A DNA stretch of 64,000 bases from Eledone cirrhosa (GCA_964016885.1 OZ024747.1:10177947-10241946); one strand, 5' to 3'; shown: positions 23,190 through 35,699, numbered from the stretch's first letter. Numbers and translations: made by a program. The notes: generated by a model not told the origin, from the sequence alone.

Positions 23190-24395
23190 AGATATACCAC
23201 CTAGACTGGAGTGTAGTGTCTCTCTCTCTACCACAGCCGAGATATACCACCTAGACTGGAGTGTAGTGTCTTTCTACCACAGCCGAGATATACCACCTAG
23301 ACTGGAGTGTAGTGTCTCTCTCTACCACAGCCGAGATATACCACCTAGACTGGAGTGTAGTGTCTCTCTACCACAGCCGAGATATACCACCTAGACTGGG
23401 GTGTAGTGTCTCTCTCTACCACAGCTGAGATATACCACCTAGACTGGAGTGTAGTGTCTCACTCTCTACCACAGCCGAGATATACCACCTAGACTGGAGT
23501 GTAGTGTCTCACTCTCTACCACAGCTGAGATATACCACCTAGACTGGAGTGTAATGTCTCTCTCTACCACAGCCGAGATATACCACCTAGACTGGAGTGT
23601 AGTGTCTCACTCTCTACCACAGCCGAGATATACCACCTAGACTGGAGTGTAGTGTCTCACTCTCTACCACAGCTGAGATATACCACCTAGACTGGAGTGT
23701 AGTGTCTCTCTCTACCACAGCCGAGATATACCACCTAGACTGGAGTGTAGTGTCTCTCTACCACAGCCGAGATATACCACCTAGACTGGAGTGTAGTGTC
23801 TCTCTCTACCACAGCCGAGATATACCACCTAGACTGGAGTGTAGTGTCTCACTCTCTACCACAGCTGAGATATACCACCTAGACTGGTGTAGTGTCTCTC
23901 TCTACCACAGCCGAGATATACCACCTAGACTGGAGTGTAGTGTCTTACTCTCTACCACAGCTGAGATATACCACCTAGACTGGAGTGTAGTGTCTCACTC
24001 TCTACCACAGCTGAGATATACCCCCTTGACTGGAGTGTAGTGTCTCTCTCTCTCTACCACAGCTGAGATATACCACCTAGACTGGAGTGTAGTGTCTCTC
24101 TCTCTCTACCACAGCTGAGATATACCACCTAGACTGGAGTGTAGTGTCTCACTCTATACCACCTAGACTGGAGTGGAGTGTCTCTCTCTCTCTACCACAG
24201 CCAAGATATACCACCTAGACTGGGGGTGTAGTCTGTCGCACAGCCGAGATATACCACCTAGACTGGGGCATAGTCTGTCACTCATAGCTGAGATATACCA
24301 CCTAGACTGGGGTGTAGAATCTGTTACTCACGGCCAAGATATACCACCTAGACTGGGGTGTACAGTCAGTCAGTCACTCACTAAGACTGGGGTAT
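23190..24395. repeat. About 46-bp minisatellite, about 26 units
   Basis: The unit is GAGATATACCACCTAGACTG, GAGTGTAGTGTCTC and a variable CT stretch ending TACCACAGCC. Unit length varies with the number of CTs. Units decay towards the right end. Confidence 0.94.
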
Positions 24396-24934
24396 AATGT
24401 CTACCACTTCTTCCCTCCTTCCTTTTACGTTCGTTATTTAATTTTTTTCCTTTCTCATTCTTTTTTATTACAAACAGTAATTTAATTAAATTATTTCAAT
24501 AAAAGTCTCCATATTTTTCTAGAATCACCTATTATAGTTATAAAATATTCCGAACAAATAACATATATTAGATTTATTAATTGCTAAAAAGGAATTATCT
24601 CCTTTGGATACAATGTTGTCACAGTCCCTTAGCCCGGAATTTTATAGTGCCAGTATAATAGTGTTAGTATTAGCTGTAATAGTGTTAGTATTAGCTAGTG
24701 TTTAGTGTTGCTCCTACTTTTGCTGGCACTCTCTCATGGAATAACATCGTGTAGAATACAGATACGAAAGCAAAGGGACCCATGGTAAAATAGATGTCAA
24801 AATGGTGGTGGTGGTGGTTGTTGTGGTAATGATGATGGTGGTGGTGGTTGTGGTAATGATGATGATGGTAAGGTAGAGTGGGCAAATGAATAGAAGCTAC
24901 TTTAGACGAGGAATATTAGGCAGTTTTCAAATAT
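24396..24934. other. Unassigned AT-rich DNA with GGT repeats (24800-24870)
   Basis: No gene seen. Confidence 0.45.
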
Positions 24935-25113
24935 TTGTTTCTACTTTAGGCACAAGGCCAGCAATTACCCAGTGCATTACTGGTACTTTTATTTTATCGA
25001 CCCCGTAAGGATGAAAGGCAAAGTCAACCTCGGCCGGATTTGAACTCAGATCGTAAAGGGACGTAACTATGCTGGAAAGCATGGCGTCCGACCCTCTACC
25101 GATACTGCTAGAC
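24935..25113 (-). mobile_element. tRNA-derived SINE, family B
   Basis: The plus strand reads the reverse complement: GTTTCTACTTTAGGCACAAG, TTATCGACCCCGTAAGGATG, GCCGGATTTGAACTCAG (B-box complement), GGCGTCCGACCCTCTACCG. Nearly complete. Confidence 0.82.
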
Positions 25114-25849
25114 ATTCTTTTGTACTGTTGGCTGAAATAAGTTAATTTTTTGAGAGTTAGGGTGTGAAATATGTCATTTTGACCTTAGTGGGTGGGGGCT
25201 GTAAATAAATATGGTTTAATTTTAGACTTTAGATAATTGAACTTTGACCCAGGTCATCCATTTTTCTACCTTACTCTGGCTTAAGTTATATTTTAAACCA
25301 GTCATCTGAAATGTTTGTAAACTGAAACTATTTTTCCCATACAAAATGTTGAGAGAGAGAGACTGTGTATAAAAAACATAGATATCACCAGTGTTGTCAA
25401 TAATGACGATAATAACATTGAATGTATTTAATCTTTGGAGTCTAGGATTGGTATCCCATATATACCAGGATCATTGGATATATGAACAATCATACAGACT
25501 GAGAGATTGACTTTTTGATAAATTAATAGTTTGCATAAGAGAAACCCTATAGTTGATGTTGATTACTGAAACATGTACTGTATATATACCAAATATATAC
25601 AGATGTGTCATATATGCATTGAATTTACTCAATTGTTGTTTTTTGTGGAGTGGTCTATGTAATGTTTTACTAGGAGCTCAATCCTGGTATCTACACCACA
25701 GTTGCCACCTTGTAATAGCTAGAACTAGCAGCCAAATCTCCCTCAAATGTTGCTGCCTTGTCAATAGAGTCTCTGATGGGGTCAGGTCACTTGTAAGATC
25801 CCAAACTCATTGTACCTACAGAATACAACACCGATAATGTGTCCAAATA
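25114..25849. other. Unassigned DNA with a partial TA-MITE copy (25300-25400)
   Basis: 25303-25400 (CATCTGAAATGTTTGTAAAC, TTTTTCCCATACAAAATG) repeats the left interior of the MITE at 25850 without its ends. The rest is unassigned. Confidence 0.5.
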
Positions 25850-26929
25850 CAGTGGAACTTTGCTTCACAAACTTAATTCATTCCTGAAGGCCATTTGTCA
25901 TCTGAAATGTTTGTAAACTGAAACTATTTTTCCCATACGAAATGTTGAGAGAGAGACTCTGTGTAAAAAAACATAGATATCACCATAGTAACTAACTACA
26001 CAGCAAGTGATGTTTTCCTGCCAATACTCTCAACTTGTTGCCAGCTTGTGTGTTCTACCAACCAGTGTTGCCAGCTTGTGTGTTCTACCAACCAGTGTTG
26101 CCAGCTTGTGTGTTCTACCAACCAGTGTTGCCAGCTTGTGTGTTCTACCAACCAGTGTTGCCAGCTTGTGTGTTCTACCAACCAGTGTTGCCAGCTTGTG
26201 TGTTCTACCAACCAGTGTTGCCAGCTTGTGTGTTCTACCAACCATTGTTGCCAGCTTGTGTTCTACCAACCATTGTTGCCAGCTTGTGTGTTCTACCAAC
26301 CAGTGTTGCTAGCTTGTGTTCTACCAACCAGTGTTGCTAGCTTGTGTGTTCTACCAACCAGTGTTGCTAGCTTGTGTGTTCTACCAACCAGTGTTGCCAG
26401 CTTGTGTGTTCTACCAACCATTGTTGCTAGCTTGTGTTCTACCAACCATTGTTGCCAGCTTGTGTGTTCTACCAACCAGTGTTGCTAGCTTGTGTTCTAC
26501 CAACCAGTGTTGCTAGCTTGTGTTCTACCAACCATTGTTGCTAGCTTGTGTGTTCTACCAACCAGTGTTGCTAGCTTGTGTGTTCTACCAACCATTGTTG
26601 CTAGCTTGTGTTCTACCAACCATTGTTGCTAGCTTGTGTGTTCTACCAACCAGTGTTGCTAGCTTGTGTGTTCTATCAACCAGTGTTGCTAGCTTGTGTG
26701 TTCTACCAACCAGTGTTGCCAGCTTGTGTGTTCTACCAACCATTGTTGCCAGCTTGTGTGTTCTACCAACCATTGTTGCCAGCTTGTGTGTTCTACCAAC
26801 CAGTGTTGCTAGCTTGTGTGTTCTACCAACCAGTGTTGCCAGCTTGTGTGTTCATTACTTGTGACACCGTTTGTCAACCGGAACCTATTTGTTTGTGATG
26901 CAAGGCGTTCATGAATCAAGGTTCCACTG
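25850..26929. mobile_element. TA-flanked MITE with an internal 30-bp satellite
   Basis: Ends CAGTGGAACTTTGCTTCAC and AATCAAGGTTCCACTG are inverted, with TA on both sides (25848-25849, 26930-26931). The left interior matches 31296-31574. The middle is replaced by a long array (26038-26853). No transposase. Confidence 0.85.
26038..26853. repeat. 30-bp (and 28-bp) minisatellite, about 28 units
   Basis: The unit is TTGCCAGCTTGTGTGTTC followed by TACCAACCAGTG. CAGTG/CATTG and CCAGC/CTAGC variants and a two-base deletion recur. Overlapping frames are artefacts. In the copy at 31296 the same sequence appears only about one and a half times. Confidence 0.94.
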
Positions 26930-26931
26930 TA

Positions 26932-27720
26932 TTTCAATTGTTATAATACTTATTTCTAGGAACTTCTAGTTTAAACCTGATTTCGATTGCTATGTTCTTC
27001 ACGTCCTCATGTTATTTCTTTCTCTGACTGCTAAACAACTTGACATAACCTAGAAGAATCTCAACAATTTACCATATTCTGTCTTGACCATTGGCTGTAG
27101 AACTAGCAATGGTAAATATTGATTTTTGCATGGAATTTATCTCTGCACAAACATAGACATCTTGCCTGTCACAACCCATGACAGCGTTTCATACTTTTGG
27201 CTTACACTGTAATAGCACATTTCTGATATTCTCTTAACCATCTTCATACCAAACCATATGAAACTGCCCTTCATAATTTTATGTAAGAACCTTTAAGTTA
27301 TTTTCCAAACACCAGTTTAATGATGAAACAGATATATATTACTGAATTCATCTAAATTCTTGATTAGGTTTTAAATTATTTGGAAATCAAAGGCATAGAG
27401 ATGTGGACATAAAATGGTTAAAGTTCATCTCAGAATTCTTAATAAGGGGTTTACTACTACCACTACCTTGATTTTCTAAGTTTGCACTCTATCAAGTGAC
27501 AACCGCTTATATTTGCGATCATATTCTTTCGATCATTACTCAAGATTCTTGATCATAGGTAAGAGTTGGCACAAATACAGAATTTAAGATAGCAAGGTAG
27601 CAACAAAAACTGTAAAAGAGGAATCAAAAGCAGTGTGCTAGAGAGAAAACTGAGCTAGTACAGACATGTAATACATCTGGAGGATGGCAGCTGGGTAAAA
27701 GACTTGTCAGTCAATCCAAG
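26932..27720. other. Unassigned DNA including a reversed CATTACC MITE remnant
   Basis: 27240-27420 carries CCCTTCATAATTTTATG, AACCTTTAAGTTATTTTCC and CAAACACC, the reverse complement of the MITE interior, ending AAAATGGTTAA. The rest is unassigned. Confidence 0.5.
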
Positions 27721-27946
27721 TTAACCCTTTAGCATTCACATTACTCTATATTTACTATTGTATTTTTGTAGTAAACACTTTATCTTACATAATTATCTCA
27801 CATAATATTGAATCTATGAGATTTTGATATTTATTTTGAGAACAATACCGTAACATCAGTATAAGCGGCCAGTTTCAACTGGTTTGAACAGAAAGAGGAG
27901 AGACATTTCTGGCCGGATACGGCCGGTTTGAATGCTAAAGGGTTAA
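27721..27946. mobile_element. TTAA MITE, CCCTTTAGCATT family, complete
   Basis: Bounded by TTAACCCTTTAGCATTCAC and TTTGAATGCTAAAGGGTTAA: exact terminal inverted repeats inside a TTAA duplication. 226 bases, no coding. Confidence 0.9.
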
Positions 27947-28189
27947 AGGAACCTGTAAAAGAGAAAGACCTAGGTAGAGATATGGAAGCTGTACTAAAGA
28001 TGATCTGTCCAGCTGATAGAAGTGACAACATGCTGTGCTAAAGATGACCAGTCCACCTGATGCAAGCTTGGAACAATTGACATGAAATAATGATTATCAT
28101 GTCACTCTGTTCAAACTTATTGATTTGCTGGTGTTGGTGTGAGGTCAGAAGAGGAGAACAGATTGGTGTGTTAGTAAACATAGACTCCG

Positions 28190-29815
28190 TGTTAGAGGTA
28201 AGGATAGACTGGTGTGGTAGTAGACATAGTCTCCATGTTAGAGGCAAGGATAGACTGGTGTGGTAGTAGACATAGACTCCATGTTAGAGGTAAGGATAGA
28301 CAGGTGTGGTAGTAGACATAGACTCCATGTTAGAGGTAAGGATAGACAGGTGTGGTAGTAGACATAGACTCCATGTTAGAGGTAAGGATAGACTGGTGTG
28401 GTAGTAAACATAGTCTCCATGTGAGAGGTAAGGATAGACTGGTGTGGTAGTAGACATAGTCTCCATGTTAGAGGTAAGGATAGACTGGTGTGGTAGTAGA
28501 CATAGTCTCCATGTGAGAGGTAAGGATAGACTTGTGTGGTAGTAGACATAGTCTCCATGTGAGAGGTAAGGATAGACTGGTGTGGTAGTAGACATAGACT
28601 CCATGTTAGAGGTAAGGATAGACTGGTGTGGTAGTAGACATAGTCTCCATGTGAGAGGTAAGGATAGACTGGTGTGGTAGTAGACATAGTCTCCATGTGA
28701 GAGGTAAGGATAGACTGGTGTGGTAGTAGACATAGTCTCCATGTTAGAGGTAAGGATAGACTTGTGTGGTAGTAGACATAGTCCACATGTTAGAGGTAAG
28801 AATAGACTGGTGTGGTAGTAGACATAGTCCACATGTTAGAGGTAAGGATAGACTTGTGTGGTAGTAGACATAGTCCACATGTTAGAGGTAAGGATAGACT
28901 GGTGTGGTAGTAGATATAGTCCACATGTTAGAGGTAAGGATAGACTGGTGTGGTAGTAGACATAGTCCACATGTTAGAGGTAAGGATAGACTGGTGTGGT
29001 AGTAGATATAGTCCACATGTTAGAGGTAAGGATAGACTGGTGTGGTAGTAGATATAGTCCACATGTTAGAGGTAAGGATAGACTGGTGTGGTAGTAGACA
29101 TAGTCCACATGTTAGAGGTAAGGATAGACTGGTGTGATAGTAGACATAGTCTCCATGTGAGAGGTAAGGATAGACTGGTGTGGTAGTAGACATAGTCCAC
29201 ATGTTAGAGGTAAGGATAGACTGGTGTGGTAGTAGACATAGTCCACATGTTAGAGGTAAGGATAGACTGGTGTGGTAGTAGACATAGACTCCATGTTAGA
29301 GGTAAGGATAGACTGGTGTGGTAGTAGACATAGACTCCATGTTAGAGGTAAGGATAGACTGGTGTGGTAGTAGACATAGTCCACATGTTAGAGGTAAGGA
29401 TAGACTGGTGTGGTAGTAGACATAGTCTCCATGTGAGAGGTAAGGATAGACTGGTATGGTAGTAGACATAGTCTCCATGTTAGAGGTAAGGATAGACTGG
29501 TGTGGTAGTAGACATAGTCCACATGTTAGAGGTAAGGATAGACTGGTGTGGTAGTAGACATAGTCCACATGTTAGAGGTAAGAATAGACTGGTGTGGTAG
29601 TAGACATAGTCCACATGTTAGAGGTAAGGATAGACTGGTATGGTAGTAGACATAGTCCACATGTTAGAGGTAAGGATAGACTGGTGTGGTAGTAGACATA
29701 GACTCCATGTTAGAGGTAAGGATAGACTGGTGTGGTAGTAGACATAGTCCACATGTTAGAGGTAAGGATAGACTGGTGTGGTAGTAGACATAGACTCCAT
29801 GTTAGAGGTAAATGA
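28190..29815. repeat. 46-bp minisatellite, about 35 units
   Basis: The unit is AGGTAAGGATAGACTGG, TGTGGTAGTAGACATAG, (T/A)CTCCATGTTAG or TCCACATGTTAG. Two sequence types, CTCCATG and CCACATG, are intermixed and partly blocked. Three units make 138 bases, giving long minus-strand frames that are not genes. Confidence 0.94.
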
Positions 29816-29871
29816 AGGACCATTTTGTAAAGGACATTTTCTTTTATAAATCATTCTATTAGTGTTATTCT

Positions 29872-30065
29872 GTTGTTCAGTAGAGCGTTGAACATCATTT
29901 TTATGGCATATAGTTACGGCCCTTTACATTCTGCGTTCAAATCCTGCCGAGATTAACTTTGTTTTTCATCCTATCGGGGTTGATAAAACAAAGTACCAGT
30001 AACACACTGGCGTTGTTTTAATCAATTTCCCTCTCCCCTTGTGCCAGAATCAGAAACCATTGTTT
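29872..30065 (+). mobile_element. SINE family B, diverged
   Basis: It keeps CATATAGTTACGGCCC, GCGTTCAAATCCTGCCG, AAAGTACCAGTAACACACTG and CAGAAACCATTG. A (TA)n tract follows at 30117-30150. Confidence 0.72.
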
Positions 30066-30111
30066 TTATTCTGTTCTGTTGTAAGTACATCATCTATACT
30101 ACATTACATAC

Positions 30112-30149
<38 letters not shown>

Positions 30150-30151
<2 letters not shown>

Positions 30152-30584
30152 AATATAAATTAGCGAGAATCATATTTCGGCTATTGGAAATTAGCAAAAA
30201 ACAACTTCCGAGATGTGTGGCAAGCGCTCAATGAATTCTAACAAACTAGAGCTACAACATACGTTAAAAGGTCAAACACACTGAGACGATGGTTAAACCA
30301 TTATCCGCACAGCCATAGAAACGACCAAGTAATTCAGGTAAAAAAAAAATTTTTAAATGTGATTGAAAAATTTACCCTGGATGGTTGGTAAAATCCAGCA
30401 TTTGGGTTTCTGCGACTCCTAAATCAAGTACTGTCCGCTTATATATATATTTGGGTTTGAAGGTTCACCACTGGATAGATTGGTCATTCCGTATGGTCAA
30501 TCTTGATGTAATAATATGGAGAGTACTCAACGTAAAGCAGCTCAAGCATCTTCATTTGTGTAGTTGGTGGTGCGGAGTTAATTA
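30150..30584. other. Unassigned sequence left of the foldback element
   Basis: No gene or known repeat recognised; it may belong to the mobile unit to its right. Confidence 0.35.
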
Positions 30585-31238
30585 TTATAATAAAATAACA
30601 GGAGGCTGGACTTGTGTAAATCCTTGAAAGGGTTATTATACTCTGATCATTTCAATGACTAGGTTCCGTATGAATCTGGTGATATCAGGTATTCGAAATA
30701 TAATAAATGAATGTAACAGATAAACTCCATCGGGCTGAAAATCATAGACCCGATGACGACCGACCATCTAGGATCTTCCACTTTAGATACACTGTACTTT
30801 AGTCTGATCGGGGCCTCAGTCCTGCCCCACGGAGAATGGCAATCCTGTCCCACGGGGAATGATCAGAGACACACGCTGCATAAAGAACTAATTTGAACAA
30901 TTCAAAATAGAGTACCAAAACATGAACTTGTTTATAATTTTTAAAAAAAACAGCAACCTTAACAAAATTATTTTAGAAATACAATTAACACAGTTAAAAT
31001 TTAATATTATGAATTTAAAACGTGTATTGAGGGCGACCGGCTAAAGTGGAAGATGCTAGATGGTCGGTCGTCCTTGGGTCTATGATTTTCTGCCCCATGG
31101 ATTTTATCTGTTACATTCATTTATTATATTTCGAATACCTGATGATATCACCGGATTCATACAGAACCCGGTCATTGAAATGATCAGAGTATAATAAACC
31201 TTTCAAGGATTTACACAAGTCCAGCCTCCTGTTATTTT

Positions 31239-31243
<5 letters not shown>
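30585..31243. mobile_element. Foldback element with about 200-bp inverted arms
   Basis: Arms 30585-30786 and 31041-31243 are inverted copies of about 93% by eye, beginning ATTATAATAAAATAACAGG and reaching GGATCTTCCACTTTAG / CTAAAGTGGAAGATGC. The 250-base centre has no coding frame of note. Differences are scattered, including a small indel, so the arms have diverged independently. Confidence 0.88.
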
Positions 31244-31282
<39 letters not shown>

Positions 31283-31295
31283 ATGTGTGTGTGTA

Positions 31296-31574
31296 CAGCG
31301 GAACTTCGATTCACGAACTTAATTTGTTCCTGAAATGTTCGTACACTGAGATTTTTTCCCATACGAAATGCTGAGAGAGACAGAGACTTTGTGAAAGACA
31401 GATAGATATCACCATAGTAACTAACTTCATAGCAAGGAACGTTTTCCTACCAATACTCCCAGCTTGTTGCCAACCATTGTTACCAGCTTGCGTGTTCATT
31501 ATTTGAGTTGAGACACTTCATGAACCGAGTTGTTTTATGCTTGGAAAAATTGCTCGTGAACTGAGGTTTCACTG
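31296..31574. mobile_element. TA-flanked MITE, unamplified copy
   Basis: Ends CAGCGGAACTTCGATTCAC and GAACTGAGGTTTCACTG are inverted. The interior holds one and a half copies of the sequence expanded at 26038 (CCAGCTTGTTGCCAACC) and only a short GAGAGAGACAGAGA where the 17.5 kb copy has a long CT run. Left TA is at 31294-31295. Confidence 0.8.
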
Positions 31575-31575
31575 A

Positions 31576-31614
<39 letters not shown>

Positions 31615-31615
<1 letters not shown>

Positions 31616-31830
31616 TCACCCGGTCCGGACACCGGTAGGATTGACAGATCGATAGCTCTTTCTCGATTCGGTGGGTAGTGGTGCATGGCCGTTCTTAGTT
31701 GGGGGAGCGATCCGTCTGGTTGATTCCGATAACGAACGAGACTCCGGCCTGCTAACTAGCGCGTCGATTAGTGCTTTTCCGGTAGCGTGGCGGTGCCGAA
31801 GCCATCGTCGGTAAGCTGTCCTGCGTTCAG
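31615..31830 (+). rRNA. Orphan 18S (SSU) rRNA gene fragment
   Basis: The stretch reads CTCACCCGGTCCGGACACCG, AGGATTGACAGATCGATAGC, TCTTTCTCGATTCGGTGGG, GTGGTGCATGGCCGTTCTTA and CCGATAACGAACGAGACTC, the conserved 3' major domain of eukaryotic small-subunit rRNA, then a GC-rich variable segment. About 215 of roughly 1800+ bases are present. Changes at normally invariant places (GGGGGAGCGATCCGTC for GGTGGAGCGATTTGTC, GGTTGATTCC for GGTTAATTCC) suggest a decayed copy. It is cut by (TA)n on the left and by a T-run and the 610-bp element on the right. Confidence 0.9.
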
Positions 31831-31840
31831 TTTTTTTTAT

Positions 31841-32446
31841 GTCAGGTCACCAGTTGGTGCTACTGGTAACATGTATTCCAGTACAACCTGTCCCATGGTC
31901 GGGTCGTTGACGACTAAACTGGCAACCCCACCAAGGTTTCTTGGTGAGGAGGGTGACTTTGGACATCCTGCAGGACTAAAAACAAAACCTGTCAAAGGGC
32001 AAAGGAGCTCTTAAGAGTCAATGGCCATCCAAAATCACCGGGAGAGATGACCCCTTAGCCTTTGTCAAGGCAGAATTCTAGAAGGAAAACTCTGATATAA
32101 CACCTGCAACCCTGATGGTATCCAATGATGTTGACTTGTTCTTCTTTTTGGTAAATATCATCTTGGTCAAGAGAGTGGGGCTGGCTTTGTGCAGTGCCTT
32201 TGCTCACTATAAAAGCTTCACGTCACAGGCATTGCTTTATATCTAGAGATCTCTCTGCACTTGTTGTCACATGGTACCATGGGCCCAGCACTATGTGTCA
32301 ATAATTGTCACAAGTGTAGTGTTTGTACCAGAGTTTTCAAGTCGCTGGCTGGACTAAAAAGTCACACTCGTTCAGCGCATCAGTAGGGGTTCTCCTACAT
32401 GGATATAAAGTAGTAGCCGTACTCGAAAACGAGTTGGCAGCCACCA
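31841..32446 (-). mobile_element. 610-bp interspersed element, copy 2 (inverted)
   Basis: This is the reverse complement of 5370-5978, from GTCAGGTCACCAGTTGGTGC to ACGAGTTGGCAGCCAC. Read on the minus strand it ends in ATAAAAAAAA before the 18S fragment, and its other end abuts (TA)n, as in copy 1. Confidence 0.78.
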
Positions 32447-32586
32447 TATATATATATATATATTGAGAGAGATATGTAAAGGCCTGACTGCGGCACTAAG
32501 CAGTTTTGGCTTGTGTGTATATATACTCACACCCATACATAAATCATTAAATCATACGTATATTGTACTGGTTACTAAAATACCTT

Positions 32587-32875
32587 CTGAAGAGTTTCAA
32601 ATGGGTCCTAAATTTCCCATCTCGTCTGAGATTATTACCTACCAGCTTTGTACAGGTCTGAAGAGTTCCAAATGGGTCCCAAATTTCCCATCTCGTCTGA
32701 GCTTATTAACCTACCAGCTTTGTACAGGTCTGAAGAGTTCCAAATGGGTCCCAAATTTCCCATCTCGTCTGAGCTTATTAACCTACCAGCTTTGTACAGG
32801 TCTGAAGAGTTCCAAATGGGTCCCAAATTTCCCATTTCGTCTAAGCTTATTAACCTACCAGCTTTGTACAGGCCT
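32587..32875. repeat. 72-bp tandem repeat, 4 copies
   Basis: The unit runs CTGAAGAGTTCCAAATGGG, TCCCAAATTTCCCATCTCG, TCTGAGCTTATTAACC, TACCAGCTTTGTACAGGT. Open frames on both strands follow from 72 being divisible by three. Confidence 0.92.
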
Positions 32876-33374
32876 GGTTGCTGGTTGTCCAATATTCCAT
32901 TCTGCTTGTCTGTCCTTTAGAAACTGTAACAGAGTTAAAGACAAAAGAAGAATGAAATGCATTTTATCTTTTCGTGTGTGTGTGTGTACATGTCTCTCTC
33001 TATATATATGTGTGCATATAGGTTTCCATGTGGATTTGTGTAAATTTCAAGTGAACATTTAAAAAAAAATTAAATTCTAGAATGCATTATTTTCCAATTC
33101 AAGAAAAAAAAAACTCTTCTGACTTCTAGAGATGTTTCATTCGAAAAGTCAACTTTTTTCATAGCATTTTTGTTAAAATTTAAAGGTTTTATTATTATCA
33201 TTATCATCATCATCATCATCATTATTATTATCCTTTCTTTTTTTTTCTTTCTTTCTTTCTTTCTTTCTCTCTCTTTTTAAATTTGGTTTTGGTTTTGAGA
33301 CTTGCAACTGATGACCTAGAAATATTTGTGCAATGTGTCGTCTGATACAACGTTCAGAACTGACGACCTTCTCA
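32876..33374. other. Unassigned AT-rich DNA with TCA and CTTT microsatellites
   Basis: 33190-33230 is ATT/ATC-rich; 33238-33275 is (CTTT)n. No gene seen. Confidence 0.5.
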
Positions 33375-33768
33375 CGGTGTAGTGGTGGTGGTGGTGGTGG
33401 TGGTGCTGACGGTGGTGGTAGTATTGGCAGTGTTGTTGGTAGTGGTGGTGGTAGTATTGGCAGTGTTGTTGGTGGTGGTGGTGGTGGTGGAGGTGGTGCT
33501 GCTGCTGGTAGTGGAGGTGGTGCTGCTGTTGGTAGTGTTGTAGATAATAATGATGAAGACAACGGTGGTGGTGGTGGTGCTGCTGCTGGTAGTAGTAATG
33601 TTGATGATCGTGGTGATAGTATTATTGTTAGTAGTAGTGGTGGTGGTGGTGTTATTGTTGTAAGGGGTGGAAGTGGTGATGGTGGCAGTGTTATTGTTGT
33701 TGTTGGTGGTGGTGGTAGTGGCAGTGTTGTTCGTGGTATTAGTAGTGGTGGTAGTGTTGTTGTTATTT
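33375..33768. repeat. GGT/GTT trinucleotide array
   Basis: About 390 bases of GGTGGT, AGTGGT and GTTGTT with AGTATTGG inserts. The long Gly/Val/Ser and Asn/Thr frames are artefacts. Confidence 0.92.
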
Positions 33769-35602
33769 AACACTAGGTCAAACTTGATCGAGCAGATCTA
33801 TGATCAAAGGCATTCTTCAACAAACATCTCGCCATTTTAGAGCTACCTAGGACTACATTATCTAATATGTCCTCTCTTTATATATAAGACAGTAGTGTAT
33901 TTGATGTTGAGGGAAATTTGGCTATTGGTTTTAGCAGGTCGAGCTACCACGTATTGGCTTCCCCTTGTTAGCTTACAGAAATCGTTATTGGCGGAGGTGG
34001 TGGGGACACACACACACACACACACATATATATTTATATATATAGTATTAGAATTGGTGGTGACAAGGTGGGGTAGATATTTAACAAGACCAATAACCAA
34101 AAGCCGTGACCATCCTGTCATATATATCCAAAACTGTCCTTTTTTTTAATGTAGTAGAATGGTAGAATGAGAGAATTCTGCTGTTATTTCTAGTGGCTCA
34201 AACGACTTCACGGAGGCTCCCCTCATTGTAGTTGCTATTATATAGAAAATATCTATTGAGGAAGCAGTTGTTGATGTTTGGTTTCATATCGACTCTGATC
34301 GAGCTTTTACCTATAATCAAAAGCATTCCAGCCGTGCCCACCCTGTCAGTTTAATATAACGTATTTAATATAACGGTAACATGTGATTTGAGGGAGATTT
34401 GGCTGCTATTTCTAGCAAGTCGAGGCTAATTCGTTTGACTCCAGATATTAGTAATATTGGTAGTGGTAGTGACTGTCATTTGGTGTCTCTTTTAGAGGTG
34501 GTAGTGGTTAAAAATAGTAGTAGTGGTGGTGGTGGTGTTAGTAGAGGTAGTAGTAGTGGTGGTGGTGGTGGTGGTAGTGGTGATATTGTAGTAGTGGTGG
34601 TGGTTAATGGTGATGTAGTTGTAATAGCAGTGGTGGCTAATGTAGTTGTAGTATCAGTATTGGTGGTGGTGTCTAATAGTAGTAGTAGCAGTAGTAGTGG
34701 TGTCTAATGTAGTAGTAGTATTAGTAGTATCAGTGGTAGTGTCTAATGTGGTGGAAGTAGTAGTAGTAGTATGTGTAGTGGTGGTGGTGTTAGTTGGCAG
34801 TGTGACTGCTGTTGCTACTGACGTTGACACTGAAGTCTTGTAAACTAGGTTTGATGTGTGAACTGTGGGTTGATAGCGAAATGGGACAAAATCGATGTAT
34901 TTGGTAGTTGTAAAAACAACAGCTCTCCACCATACCCTCACCCCTCCCTCTCCACCCTAGCCCCACCCCTCAACTAATCTGCTAAGCTATCTAGGGACTT
35001 GGCAATAGTGTTGCTAGTACCAATTATGGACTAGGTAATACCGATTGGCGATGTTGTTCTCACCAACCTTTCTATAGTTGCTTCCTTGTTTGAACTAACA
35101 ACCGAAACTGGTCTTCACAAGCTCCTTAGACATGCTAGATATAGAAATAGTAGTCAAATCTCCCTCCCAAAATCGAGACCTACCTCTTTTATTTTATTTT
35201 TTTAATTTTTTTTTATAAAAGCTGCATTGTTTTATCGAACCCGGAAGGAGGGAATGTAAAGTTTGACCCCTGGACTATGGTTAGTTAAATAATCAACAAG
35301 GAACTTGGTAACGATAGTGGTAGCGGTGGTGTGGTGGTGGTGGTGGTGCCTTGTTTTCTGAAATACTCTGAACCAATAACTAGGAAGTTGATAGCAATCG
35401 CTGCAACAGTGGAGGTGATGATGATGCCAGCATCAGTCAACTAGGGTGCTTGGCAGTTTGTAGTGTTAGTTCCAACACTTGTCTTACTACCAATCAACGA
35501 AGCAAGCAATCAAGCAATTACCAAGACAGCCTCCTCTCCTCCACTCTCCACTCCGTTATTTCAGTTCCTTCTCTTTATTGCACGTAGACACAAGCTGCTA
35601 TA

Positions 35603-35699
<97 letters not shown>

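Noticed and set aside
28190..29815. CRISPR-like regular repeat array
   Set aside because: Units are joined head to tail with no unique spacers, and the context is animal nuclear DNA with introns and SINEs.
30600..31200. CTGATGA...GAAA pattern inside the foldback arm
   Set aside because: Only the right arm has CTGATGA (the left arm reads CTGATAT), the spacing is long and no cleavage site or stem III was found; likely chance.
31787..32014. Conserved small protein in the 610-bp element (RSPVGATGNMY...)
   Set aside because: The frame is open in both copies, but most differences between copies change the residue, which argues against selection on a protein.
33333..33770. Gly/Ser-rich protein frame
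   Set aside because: Pure trinucleotide low complexity, open on both strands, with no splice context or conserved domain.
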